A stretch of 64,000 bases of DNA from Oegoconia quadripuncta (lineage: Eukaryota > Arthropoda > Insecta > Lepidoptera > Autostichidae). Within the stretch, counting starts at the first letter, position 1; every line of letters starts with the position of its first letter. The notes below the pieces were generated by a model, which saw only the letters and a list, made by a program, of their open reading frames with translations, had not been told where the DNA came from and ran no database searches. Both the position numbers and the translations under genes were made by a program. Where the stretch lies: positions 41,460,567 through 41,524,566 of the forward strand of contig OX438741.1 of assembly GCA_949316235.1 (NCBI GenBank). The letters are read 5' to 3'. Shown here in pieces: positions 47,013 to 60,100 of this stretch.

Positions 47013-47842
47013 CAGGGCGTCCCAAAGTTATGGGACATGAAGGGGAAGTACCTTAAATATCGTAGATAGTGAATTTTGCTCAAAGAAGACTTTATGTTAT
47101 TTTTAAAAGTTAGTAATTCTGCATTCATAGATTTTCTAAAAATTATTTGCTTCGGCTGGGAATCGAACCGACTCAAATGTGAAAAAAAAAACACCCTACT
47201 TTTATGATGCCAATCGAAAGAATAGCTAAAAAATAATAACTCTGCCTAAGTAACATAGTATTTTAAAAGAAAGGAACAACATAAAATGATTAGATTTCTT
47301 CTTTTGGGGATACGTGAAAGATATGCTATACAAAAAGCGATACGAGAACGTAGGCGAGTTGCAAACAGAATTGTGCCATATCACATCGAGTGTTCACCAT
47401 AAAATGATTAGAAAATCAACAGGCAGCGGGCTCATTAAAAGATTGGCGATTTGCGTAAGACAAGAGGGATCACATTTTGAGCATTTAATTAATTAATTTA
47501 CAAAAAAATACCTACTTAATTGACTACGGCAGTTTCATGTATGTTTTTTATTTGATTAAAATGATTAATTTCACGTTGTTCCTTTCTTTTAAAATACTAT
47601 GTTACTTAGGCAGAGTTATTATTTTTTAGCTATTCTTTCGATTGGCATCATAAAAGTAGGGTGTTTTTTTTTTCACATTTGAGTCGGTTCGATTCCCAGC
47701 CGAAGCAAATAATTTTTAGAAAATCTATGAATGCAGAATTACTAACTTTTAAAAATAACATAAAGTCTTCTTTGAGCAAAATTCACTATCTACGATATTT
47801 AAGGTACTTCCCCTTCATGTCCCATAACTTTGGGACGCCCTG
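47013..47842. mobile_element. Long-inverted-repeat element derived from an IS630/Tc1/mariner transposon
   Basis: 830 bp bounded by CAGGGCGTCCCAAAGTTATG and its complement, with TA on each side. The arms 47013-47280 and 47575-47842 are each 268 bp and I find no difference between them by eye. The 294-bp centre holds the last part of a transposase frame. The structure suggests inverted duplication of one end with loss of the rest. Near-identity of the arms implies recent formation, gene conversion or an assembly artefact. Confidence 0.92.
47296..47496 (+). pseudogene. C-terminal remnant of an IS630/Tc1-type transposase
   Basis: Reads DFFFWGYVKDMLYKKRYENV, then GELQTELCHI and ends RQEGSHFEHLIN before a stop. 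This matches the C-terminal part of arthropod transposases in which the third acidic residue of the DDE/D triad precedes FFLWGY. The N-terminal DNA-binding part and the first two catalytic residues are absent. Confidence 0.75.
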
Positions 47843-48191
47843 TAGATTTCTAAAAAGAGTATTTTAGTGTGGATATAACTTCACCGACAAGAGCATAGCT
47901 CTTACATTGAAGAGCGAAAGAAATGGATTCAAGCACAGACTAGTATCAAGTCTATATATACTACTAGTATCCAGAAACACGGCGTAAGAAATAAAAATCT
48001 GCAAATCTTTTAACCTGCGGTTAAGAATGCTGGTATCATAATTATGATACTTATATTTAAGTATATGTATACATGATTATGGTCTGTACAAAATATAATC
48101 AGTAGTCAAAATTGATCTCAATGAAATACTAGCAAAACTAAGACCTATAGTCATTACTTGAGTGTTATGATGATTCATTATAATCGGCGTC

Positions 48192-51100
48192 TTAATCCTT
48201 TTTAAAGATGTCAGGGCTCGGCGTATCGGTTCTTTCATACGGATAATAAGGATGATCTTGCCAGAAACTTGGGAACACTGTGCGGTAGTTCTTGTTGAAC
48301 TTGCCTGGAAACAAAATATACTGACTGAATTTGAATACGTGTAATTTTAACAACTTTTTCCAAGGAACCATAGTCGAATTGAATCAAAAACCCATACAAA
48401 GTATACCATTCGGAATTCAGGTTTAATATGGAATTCCAACAATTTTCAGAGGAATTCGGCTATAAAAATTTGGGCCACACCAGCAGCAGGGCTAGCACAA
48501 TTTATATGAGGTGACGTAGCGTAAAGTGACCTTGCCAAGTTTCTCGTGTCACAAATCTTTCTTTCCGTAGCACGATTGGTGAGGTCACATGGCTATCTCT
48601 ATGGCGATATACATGCGTTCTTTCATTCGATAGGCTATCGTGCGCCTCTTGCTCACTCACGCGCTAATTATGATTGGTTGATGCATCGCTCGATTGGCAT
48701 TTAACATTTTCTCATTGGTCAATGTTAACAATGAAGTTAGGTACATGATTTGGGCGGTTTAAGTCAATTGGTCGACGACTCAAGTATTGGTCGATTGTGG
48801 CAACCAACTTCATTATGATGGTTTATTCCGTACAGCGGCGCTCTCATTGGATAAATTAAGATTTCTTGTTAAATACAGCTTAAATAAAAATATTGCTCCT
48901 GTACTCGAAATGGCTAATTATAAAATAATATCTAAATAGCTTCAATTACGATTATTTTCGAGAATTACAAATTATTACAGTTAACATACCAAACATTCAA
49001 AGTCAAAGTCAAAAATGCTTTATTTTGTAAGTACACAGAGTACACTTAAAATTTTCCATTTTTTAAGCTAAGTACTGCTTGTTCAAAATACAATGTTCCC
49101 ACAAGAAGAACAAGCAAGAAACTCGAAGGGATTCGAATCAAGGTTTTTATATTTCATTATTAATTGTGAAATAGCCTGGCATGCGAACGATATGATTATG
49201 GCCAGGGATGATTATCATCTAATTAGTCAGTTCTCACTAAGAAGTACGAGTCTTCATTCATTTTGCGAACTTTTCATTTCAGCTTCAATTTTTACTGAAT
49301 CCTACAACATTGGGATCTCCAAGAGCAGAGTTAAGCTTTTATTGGGATTGCGTGCTTCATTTTCAACCACATCGTCGCTTTCCGTTAGGTGAGATTGTGG
49401 TCAAACGCGTATCTGGTTAATCATAAAAAGCTGCGGGTACTTTTTTTATAATCGTGAATTCTCGAAAATAACCGTATGAAAACTATTTAGATATTAATTA
49501 TAATTAGGTTTTAAGCTTTTCGAGTGCAGTGGAGCAATGTTTTGATCCTTAATTAATCTAATTAAGGCGCCACTGAACGCAGTAAACCCTCTTAATGTCG
49601 GCTAAACCGGCTACAACCACCAACCACGGTCTTAAAAATTGTATTTAAAACTTACCTAGCGTATCCATTTCATCTTGTGACAATTCGAAGTCAAAAATAT
49701 TGATATTTTCCTCAATTTTCTCCTTCCGAGTGGATTTTGGTATAGGTATCAAACCTCTTTGTACCTTAAAGGAATAATTCATAGATATGTACAGTCAACT
49801 GCAGCTAAAAGTATCCCCTAACGCACTAGATCAATTGTGTTAATGTGCAAGGCAAAAGCCGTTATGGGTATCAAAATTTCATGTGCTGACACTACTCATG
49901 CAAGCTGCATTACGCAACGGCTTGATTTTCTTTATCAACAGCCTTACATATCTCCACTATTGGGGCTCAGTCTCCGCTCACATGAAATGAAATGAAATGA
50001 AAATCATTTATTCATGTAGGCAATACAATATGCACTTATGAACGTCATTTGTTTTTTAAAATACCACTAGCTCGGAACGGGACCACTACTGAGAAGAGCT
50101 AGCGAGAAACTCAGAGGGTTTGTCTCTTTTCAATCAATCATTTACAATCAAGAAAGGTTACAACAATTTTTATATATCGTGTAGAGGAGCCGTTTAATCC
50201 CATGGATTACTTTTATTAATGTAGTCTGAAATTTTGTAATATCCCTTTTTACATAATTTTTGTTTTATAATAAATTTCGCCTCCGTGGCTCAATGCAAAC
50301 AACATTAGGTTTACGATTCGGAGGTTGCGGGTTCTATCCCCAGCGGGGTACATGTTTAAGTACTCGGTTTGGTTGGTGGTAGGGCATTTTAAATGTCCGC
50401 CTGGCTAGCTACCACCATCTTATCTAAATCTGCCGCCAAGCAGCAATGTTAATGACATTGTTGTGTTCCGGTTGTCAGAGATAAGATAGCCAGTCTCCCA
50501 AATGTATTGGGGTTTCCGGGTCAGTACGCTTCCACCTTGGACCTCATCTTCACTTAACATCAGGTGCATAAAAAAGAAAAAAATTATTAAGCGGAAGATT
50601 CCGTATATCCATGGGAACCTTGTTGTAGAACGGGGAGATATAAACCATAATAAAAGTGTATTGGTGTCAGATTACCTATATAGTGACCATCTGACAGTCA
50701 GTCTTTTTAAGCCGCCTCTGTAATCCACCGCCTTGGTTTAACGACTACCTTCAATTGATAACAACCGGATCGACTATTTAACGTGCCCTCCGAAGTATGG
50801 AAACACTCGTATTAAAATTCCACTGCTGGTCATCCAAGGACTGATCGCGCCAGACATTGCTTAATTTCGCTAACCGAAAACGAATGCAACTACGCCATGA
50901 GTGCGTGAGAATAGATGAGGGTATACTTTCAGCTGCAGCTGACTGTACTTGAGGTAATATTTTGTATTATTGTGATTTAACTTTTGTAAGGGTTACAGAA
51001 TACATAATAGTGCAAGTAAGGGTCAGTTCGAGAAATTAAAATACCTGATTAAGGTGATTCAACACGGATTTAATTCAATTTGGTATCGCTAGATGGCGTT

Positions 51101-54100
51101 GCTTTGAATTTATTTGAACAAACAATGAGCCGATAAGTCCGCCGTTGTACTCAAATTCTGTATCAATGCAAAATTAATGTATTGCCTTTTACAAAAACTA
51201 AGCATTTACAAACATAAAAGCCTTCAAGGTTATACTTTCCACAAAAATCTCATAGATGGCGCTGAATAAATATATCTCAGTTCCATAGGTTTTACGTATG
51301 CTACTCTTTGCTTTTATATCTGTGGGCCAGACTGGTAAACGAATTTATTCAATCACCCAAAATACACTGTTTTTAAAGCTTGTTTTTGTTCAAAACCCAA
51401 ATATTCATAACAAAGTAAAATACTATTGCAGCCGTACAACCTAAAAATGTCGTTTGATCGCTAAATTTGGTATCATTACCTTATTTTTATTTAGAGGTAC
51501 TACAAAAAACCACCAAATTTTTTGTTCAGCGCTAACTATGCCATTTTTGTAGAAATTGACCTGAAAAATGGCTCATTATTACAATGCCTTTATTATTATT
51601 TTTTATGCACAACGGGTTAGGACTTGAACTCAATGACACCTGATGTTAAGTGAAGATGAGGGAAAGACCCGGAAACCCCATCTTATTTGGGGAACTGGCT
51701 ATTTTATCTCTGACAACCGGAACGCAACAATGATATTAACTTGCTGTTTGGCGGCAGATTTAGATAAGATGGTGGTAGCTAACCAGGCGGACATTTAATA
51801 TGTCCTATCACCAACCAAACCGAGTAAATATGTACCCCGCTGGGGATCGAACCCGCGACCTCCGAATCGTAATTTGCGCCGTCTTTGTTTGTTTGTTTGT
51901 AAATGCTTTATTGAACGAAAGAAAATAAAAACAAAACATCTAACAAAATAAAATAAAAAAACATATCCTTAGACATACACACAGCGCCATCTAGTTCCAC
52001 ACTAAGCAACTATAGGCTTGTGTTGTGGATACCAGATGATTGATATACTACATAAATACATTTTTTTTTGTAAATGAATACTTATTATAAATGAAAACAT
52101 CCATAACTCGGGTACACATGTCCGTATTCATCACACAAACATATGCCCCCAGCGGGATCGAATCCGCAACCTTTTGGTATTAGGTAGTGGTCAGAGTTAC
52201 TCCATAATCTGACTTAAACATAACACAATATTTCATAAAAAATAGGAAACCTTTCCCACGGCGTGAAACGTGAAGCGTCAGGAGGGAAACGATGACAACG
52301 CCATCTAGTGACCTTAATGAGGACATGAACCGCTCGGCGATATCCAGTATATTGTTTTCTTACTTTTCTATGTCGAACCATAAAACTTATTTAAAAAGAG
52401 CAACCCCTGAGATTTTTTGCTCGTTCTTGACTGCCTTGGGAATGAGCGATAAACGTATGTCACGACGATTTCAAATATTATTCTTATAACTTACGAAATA
52501 AAACTTTTTTGAATTTGAATTTTTAAATTTGAATTTACGCACACACAATTTGAAATTGAATTATATCTGTGTCGAATCACCGCAAAAAATAACAATTTAC
52601 CTACCAAATATTTCAACGCGATTTGTGGCGTGGTCTTCCCATACTTATATGCCATATCTAGCAGTGTCGTATCGTCTACCTTGGGCTGAGGACCTAGCGC
52701 CTTGTTGAACAGCGTTCCGAAGGGAGTATACGCCATTACAACTATGTCGTTCGTTTTGCAGTAATCCACCAGACGGTTTTGGGCTAGGTTAAGATTCACC
52801 TGAAGAGAAAAAAATTACCAACGCTTATGGATCCCGTGAGTAATTAATTACTTAATAAGGTGTTGATCATGGAGCTTGAGCAGGAGGAATTGTAGACCTG
52901 GATGAATCGTGGGATGCTATCAGTGGTGATAGCATGCCAGGGCTGAGTAGGATGTCGTGAGGGCCATACACTACGTTTACACTTCGCTGGGTAGCATCTC
53001 AGATTCCATGGTCACTGATGACACCATGGCTGACATAGTAATGTATGGTACCGTCTACTAATTTATAAAGAAAGAAGGTCCCCCCTTTTCATAAAAGGGA
53101 AAGTATCAAATTGAAAATCAAAAAAAAAATGTTACAGAAAATAACATTACTTATTCTGTGGCAAAACTTGTACCTATTTACTGCACTCAGCTCACCTCTA
53201 TCTGCAGAACTGAGGGTCGAAATAAGCAGTTGTCGAGGACCCTCTCGATTTGGCTGACATTGAAGTTGGAGAGGCCGATAGACCTGGCTAAGCCCAGCCG
53301 CTTGGCCTCCTCCATTCCCTTCCACGTGTCAAGGTAGTCCACCACGTCGAATGACTTCTCGTCTGGCTGAAAGTAAACCACTAAATACATTGAAAATACT
53401 TTTAAAGACAAACATTTAATACTACATCGTGATTATGACATACTATTATTCTGGTCTAACGGTTTGTGTAAAATTTCGTATCCATGCTATTGAGAAGTTC
53501 CCCTCGTGGGAAAATTATCGTGGCTGCAGAATCAGTTCCTGTCTATCATAATTTATATGCCGTAGATAGCGATAAATTAGCGATAGAATTCATTATTCGA
53601 ACGGTCAAATGACTAATCATAATATGCAGTTTGCTATGGGAACTAAACCAGGTGGTCCTGGTATCGCCGGAGACGGCGCGGTGACGATGTTAACAGTAAT
53701 ATTTGCGACCAGCCTTCAAAGAATTCGAAGCTCCACTGAACACATCAACGACTGTGAATGATTACCTACTATCACCGACGCTTGGAAGAATCCGGTGAGT
53801 CGTTACTTGATAAGAAGCTGATTAAGGAACTTGAGCAGGAGAAATTATAGTCTAGACCAGATGTTCAGTTAGAACCTCGCCTGCCTTATCGGCACAATTA
53901 TGTGAAGACTGGCGCCATCTATCGGCGAACCCGTGAACCCACCTTTAATCAATCAATTCAATTCAAGTGTACCCTTCTCACGGGTTCCAGGAGAATCCGA
54001 TAGATGGCGCGAATCTAAATATATATAGACATATTTATTTTATACTTAAACTTACCTTAAACGCAACAGGGTTGTGTATCAAGTACAAATCAACATATGA

Positions 54101-57100
54101 CATGTTGAGGAGGTTCAGGGAATCCCTCAGTGCAGGTACTACCTCCCTCTGTCGATTTGGAGCTAACTGAAAATTGGAATAAAATGTACGAGAGTGATAT
54201 TACTTTGGAAAGTTGAAAAATTAAGGTTAGTCGTTCAGCTTGCAGTTATGCTTGACGTGTTTCAGTATTCGGTTAGTCTAGGGCACCAATCGCGTTATTT
54301 TGCAACGGTATATTAACCGTTTATTAGGAACGTTTTTTCTGTAGTTAACAAGGAACCCTCTCTGTATGTCTGTCTGGCGGAGGCTTAACTCAGATGCTCT
54401 TAGGCCCGTATTAATACAAGTCTGGACGCTGTATCAACCGAGATGCGTCTTAAGCAGTTGACGCTATCTCAAGCTCCGTGCTTAATTTATAAACCAATCT
54501 TGAGGTCTACACAGCTGAGATCATTTCTTAAGTATTCGCCTCAGCGGCGAATGAATGATAGTCTTGAGTTTCGTTTATTAATACGCGCGTATATAATGAT
54601 TTATACGTATTAATAAACCATTCTCAATACAAGTCTTGAGGCTGTATCACCCGAGATGCGTCTTAAGCAGTTGACGCCATCTCAAGCTCCGTGCTAATAT
54701 ATAAACCAATCTTGAGGTCTATTCAGCTAGATCACTTCTTAAGTATTCGCCTCAGCGGCGAATGAATGATAGTCTTGAGTTTCGTTTATTAATACGCGCA
54801 CCTCTCAAGTGAGTAGGTACTGCTTGAGTATGCACGTGCTTTTCAGGTCTCAAGTTGGGTTTATTAATCAACACGTTTACTTGAGACCGGTCACAAGACT
54901 GTTCTCAATCTTGAGAATGGTTTATTAATACGGGCCTAAGGCGACCTTACCTTTGTAACGATGTAAATGCTGTCTCTTGGGACTGAAGAAGAACGAACAG
55001 CTGAACCAATCTGTTCCTCATTTTTGTAGGCCTGTGCCGTATCTAATAACCTGACAACAAAATAACATTTATTTAACACTTTATTGCATATAAGTATACA
55101 AACATACATTGAACAAACATAGGACACATGTTGGATACATGTCGGACACAAATGAAACATAAGTGATTGAGGTCAAGTACCAACTCGTTATGCATAAAAA
55201 AAAAGGACAGAAATTACAATACACAAAAGGCGAGTTTATCTCTCGTAAGGAAAAACCAATTTTATTTATTTCTTTTTTATTTTCTGAATCTAGTCTGAAT
55301 TAGGAGGATCTTATTGTGTTTATCAGCTCACGTAATGTACAGAGTAATGTCAAGAGCAAAAAAAAAAATTCTATTCTTAGAACAGCCTTCGTACATATCG
55401 GCTTTTCCCCTTTGTATAAAAAAGAATTAATGATCCAGACACAAAGACAACCGCGTAATTAAAAGACTCATTATTTCAAACAACTTTGACTATTAATTTT
55501 ATTAGGTTGTGTATACTGGTTATATAATTATGCAACTCAGGATAATAAAAGAATTTTTTGTACAGATCTTATTTTTGGATAGATCACGACCCCTTCCACA
55601 TTCGGCCTCAGCTTCCCTTAACATCAGGTGTGATTGAGGATGAGTGCAAACTCGTTGTGCATAAAAAAATCCCCGGCAAGGCGCAGCATGGAATGTCCAC
55701 CCACGGATGACCTAACAAACTTATATCAGCTTGGATTATTATGTTTCAGCATTATTATTTCAATATTTTCATGTACATGCCCATTGTAAGCTGAAATAAT
55801 GTTTTCTGTCTTCCTTTGTGTTACTGCGGCACACACTCGCTCTTTGTATTTTCTATTCTTTACTTTTATTTGTATGTATATTTCTTTGTAATTTAAAATT
55901 GTGTAGTTGTGTGAACGCAGTGGCGTAAATAAATGCTTTATCTGTCTATCTATCTTTCTTTCAAAGGAGGCCACTGTGGAGGCTTATTTTCAGCAATCTC
56001 CTGTGACTCATAAAAGCTAGGATCAACAATGGTACTCTGCACGGCGCCTACACTGAAGGTAGATAGTGCTCTGCGTGATTCCCAAATTCCCCCCCTCGGC
56101 AAATGGAAGTTAGTCAATGGAGTGCTAAACGACACTAAGGCAGTATTAATAAATCAATCTCAATACATTTATAGCTTGAGATAGCGTCAACTGCTTAAGA
56201 CGCATCTCGTTTGATACAGCCTCAAGGCTTGTATTGAGATTGGTTTATTAATAAGGGCCTTAGTATGCTTAAGAGAAAAATTTCTCAATATTTTCGAAAG
56301 CAAAAATGGTATATATTGTTGTGTTGTTTTCTATTTAATTATATGACTGTTTTGTTATTGTTACTTGTAAAAACATAATTTTGTATAGTGCTGTATATTA
56401 CCGTAAGGAATTGTATTTACAGAAATGTATTTACCGTAAGGAAAAAAATATGAAATAGAAGGTATTGGCATAGGTCTTTATTTTTTTTTCAAAACTATCG
56501 TAGAATGGAGCATTAATTGTGTCATTTGATGGCCGCCTTTGTAGCCTATTCCACATAATTACATAATTAAATTAAATAAATAAAGAAAACTTGGAGAAAA
56601 TATGGGTTCAAAATAAATTTACGCATGATAGTAACCGTAAATCACGCCAGTCGCATATCAATCTCAGGCCGGCGCGTGCGTTTTAGAAAAAAAGAAATAA
56701 GTATTAAACTACCTATGCCAATAACTTCTATTTCACTTACCTAATATGCCCTATTTTTTCCTTACGGTAAATATCTGATATTACTTCAACATGTCTGTTA
56801 ATGTAAGTTGTAATATTTGTGCTGTAGGTATGTTGTAAATACATACATACATAATGTCACGCCTGTTTCCCGTTGGGGTAGGCAGAGACCACAGACTTCC
56901 ACTTGCTACGATCCTGACACACCTCTTCTGCTTCCTTCACTCTCATAAGGTTGTTCATACATGCTCGTCGGTTTAGGGTACTCTTGACTTGGCCTTTCTT
57001 TAAGATGTTGTTATTGTATGTTGTAAGTAAATTAAATTAAAGAAATAATAATTTTCAAGCAGCAGATTTTTCTTCGCCGCTGTTTATAACGTAACGTATT

Positions 57101-60100
57101 CTTCAATTATTTACCTAAAGTTACAAGAAATAACTACCTGTATCCAGCATTCAGAGCCAAAGTCACGGGGATCTCGACTTCGCCTTCCTGTACCACTTTC
57201 TGTCCATTCTGAAAAGGAGAGATAACATCAAAAATACAAACAGAGAAATGAAGTCAAATGAAATGATTGTGTGCGGAATTTGGGTTATACATTTGCAGCT
57301 GTCTTTGCTTAATATTTTAGTTGCACCAAACCCTACCTTTTCAAGTGTACCTACACACATTCACATTTTTTTTACAAGAAATTAACATATTAAATTTACT
57401 ATCTAAATATCATGCTTTACAATACATACTACATATAATGTTTAATAATTTAATTATTTATTTATTTAGGATCACCAACAATTGTTACATCAGTCCATTT
57501 AACAATTAAGGTAGCTGGTATTAAATTTAAATGCGTACAACCTTTTATAGAAACTTTAAAATTAAATAACAGTAAAACAAAAACTTATTTCACCTAAGTT
57601 TAAAGCATGGTCAATGTCAATAATGCTCAAGATCACTTATTTGACCTGCACTCACCTCATCGAATCCTAAAAATGTGCCAAGTCCTATAACTGGTATGGA
57701 GGTGCCGTCGTTGAGAGGTATCCTCGGTGCCTTACCACCATCCTGAGGATCACACAGCTGGAATACGATTTAATTTATTAATGGTCGGTGTAAGGATGGA
57801 TCAGGCTTTGCGTTCGGGGGCTCTGGACAGGCTCCAAATTAACAATAATAAATCTATATAATAAGAAACAATGTAATAATTTCAAAGTCAAAGAATTTTT
57901 TCTCGCCTCATTGTAAGTGTACCTTGGAATTGTTATCATGCAGGATACAGCAATAAGGCCGGCTGTATCCAACATCCTGCATGATAACAATTCGTATTGC
58001 TGCATTGTTGCTGTCGTCACCGGCCCCGGGGATTTCGCCCCGAGGTCGAGGGCGACAGCAAGTTCCCGTGGGACCGGCGACGAGATTGATCGATAATGCG
58101 GCAGGGAGCGAAGAGTTCTTCTCTCCACAGAAGGTCCTAGTTAGGGACCTTCCGGAGGAAGAGCTCTTCACCCCCGAACCGAACGAAGGAATGGCGCCGG
58201 AATTTGTGGCGCCCTTGGACCATGCCCGCAAGAGGTTGCGGGCGTCCGGGTCGTCGCAGTCGGCCGCGTCGCTGAGTGGCGACTCGTCCAACTCAAGGCT
58301 GCTGGCGAGGCCCAAAACATCGGGGCCCGCCAAAAGACCAAAGCGAGGACGCCCGCCGACCACGGGCCAATACGTGCGCTTGGCCAAGGCGAAGGCAGAC
58401 CTCCTGGAGCTTAGGCGCCAGGAGCTGCAACTGCAAGCAGAGGAGGAGGCGGCCGAGATGATCCGCAAGGCGAGCAGCAGGAAAACGGTTCGTCTTGCGG
58501 ATTCGTCTCCGATTTCAAGTAGAGGTGCGAAGGTGGATGGTGACAGCACTGCCGAGGCCCTGAACAAACAGGTGCTGGACACTGTTGAAACCATCCTCCA
58601 TATCGCAACAAAGTCCGGCAATCTTAAGGGCGCTTTCGTAAAAGCCCTTAAGATTGCCGCCGCCCCAATCCAGGAGGCAACGGCGGAATTAGGGAAAAGA
58701 TCCGCCTCCGACGAGACCGTTCGGCTGTCCGCCGAAAATGCTCGCCTAAAGGCCGAGCTCGAATGGAGGCGCAGGTGCGGGAGTTGTCCTTTTCTCCAGG
58801 GAAGGACGACCTCGAGCGCACCATCATGGAGCGAGAGTCGGCACCATGGTGTGAGCAAAGCTCGAGGCTCTGGAGGACAGGCTGCTCCCCGCGCAGCGGG
58901 TGCGGCCGCCGTTGGCGGCGGATAAGAGGGCGGCCATCCCACCTAGGCCGTCCTCATCTGGCGCGGTAACCGCCGCTGCGCCTACTATCAGGCGTACACC
59001 GCCGCCGCCGCCTGCCGCACCAGCGGTCCCGAAAGTCCCCAACCCCAACCAACATCTCGCCGGGGAAAAATAGCAAAAAGGGGAGAAAAAGGGTCCGGCA
59101 AAGAAAGGGTCGGCCGGTCCCCCAAGACCAGCTCCTCCACGCGAGCCTCGACCACTGCCACCTGCGCCGACGTCTATGGACGAAAGCTGGGTGACAGTGG
59201 TCAAGAAAAAGCAGAAGCCCCGGGCGCAAAGCTAATTTTATTTTAAAAACATGCGAATACTCTTTATTGCACAATTAACAAAAGCTACATGAAGAATACA
59301 GCGTACATCAATAATCGCACAAAAAGGCGGCCTTATCGTAGAAATACGGGTGTATTTTATAGTTGGTAATTATTATATAACGTAATCATCACACAAACAT
59401 TTCGGGATTCGAACCCGCAACCGTTGGTTTCGCTGACAGGATCACTATCCACTACACCAACTGGTCGTATTATTTAACTGCACATAAAGTACAAAATTTT
59501 GCGATGATAGCTACTGTAGTGTTGGAAACCGTAGCGTAGCTATAAACGCCCCACCTCCAAAGCGACTATGTATGTGTAATAGTTTTTTGATGGAATCCGA
59601 CTATGGTTCCTTGGGGAAAGTTGTTCGTAATCAAGAGTGACGTCACCAGTTAATGGGAATTACACGTATTCAAATTCAGCCTGTATTTATCTATGTAGGT
59701 ATCTTAAGTATAGCTCAGCCCGCAAGGCCGGTGCCGCCGCCGACCTCGCCCAGAGAGTAAAGTGCCGCAAACTACTAAGTACGAGTTTGCGGCACTTTTC
59801 GAAACACTGGGCCCGTGGTCGACCCACACTAAAAAAATCATAAAAGAGGTGTCGGATTTGCTAATCCAAGCCTCAGGTGACCTCAGGGCGGGCGCCTTCT
59901 TTACACAAAGACACGGCAACGCGGCTAGCGTGCTGGGGACAATGCCGCAGGTAGGAGAGCTCGAGGCGATACACTTTTTATAGTTATGTAAATATAATAT
60001 ATATTTTTTTATATTATTATCTCTTAAGTATTGTATTTGATTATTTAATGAACACACTGAAAATGGCTAGTTAATTTTTGGTTTGTATTTAAAATGTTAG

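Noticed and set aside
47006..47194. Identical 62-68-codon frames at both ends of the long-inverted-repeat element
   Set aside because: They are the same arm sequence read from each side, including a tRNA-like B box; no protein features.
52491..52799. AKR exon 7 read through to a stop as a 102-codon gene
   Set aside because: The tail after 52605 is intronic (GTAGGT donor) and continues into a LINE end; the true protein continues at 49764.
54936..55160. 74-codon minus-strand gene starting MFHLCPTC
   Set aside because: Its N-terminal part is intron sequence; only 55050-54951 is an AKR exon.
57908..58942. 344-codon minus-strand frame
   Set aside because: Antisense of the GC-rich LINE ORF1 remnant; high GC lengthens chance frames. 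The plus-strand reading shows gag-like motifs and the MDESW C-terminus.
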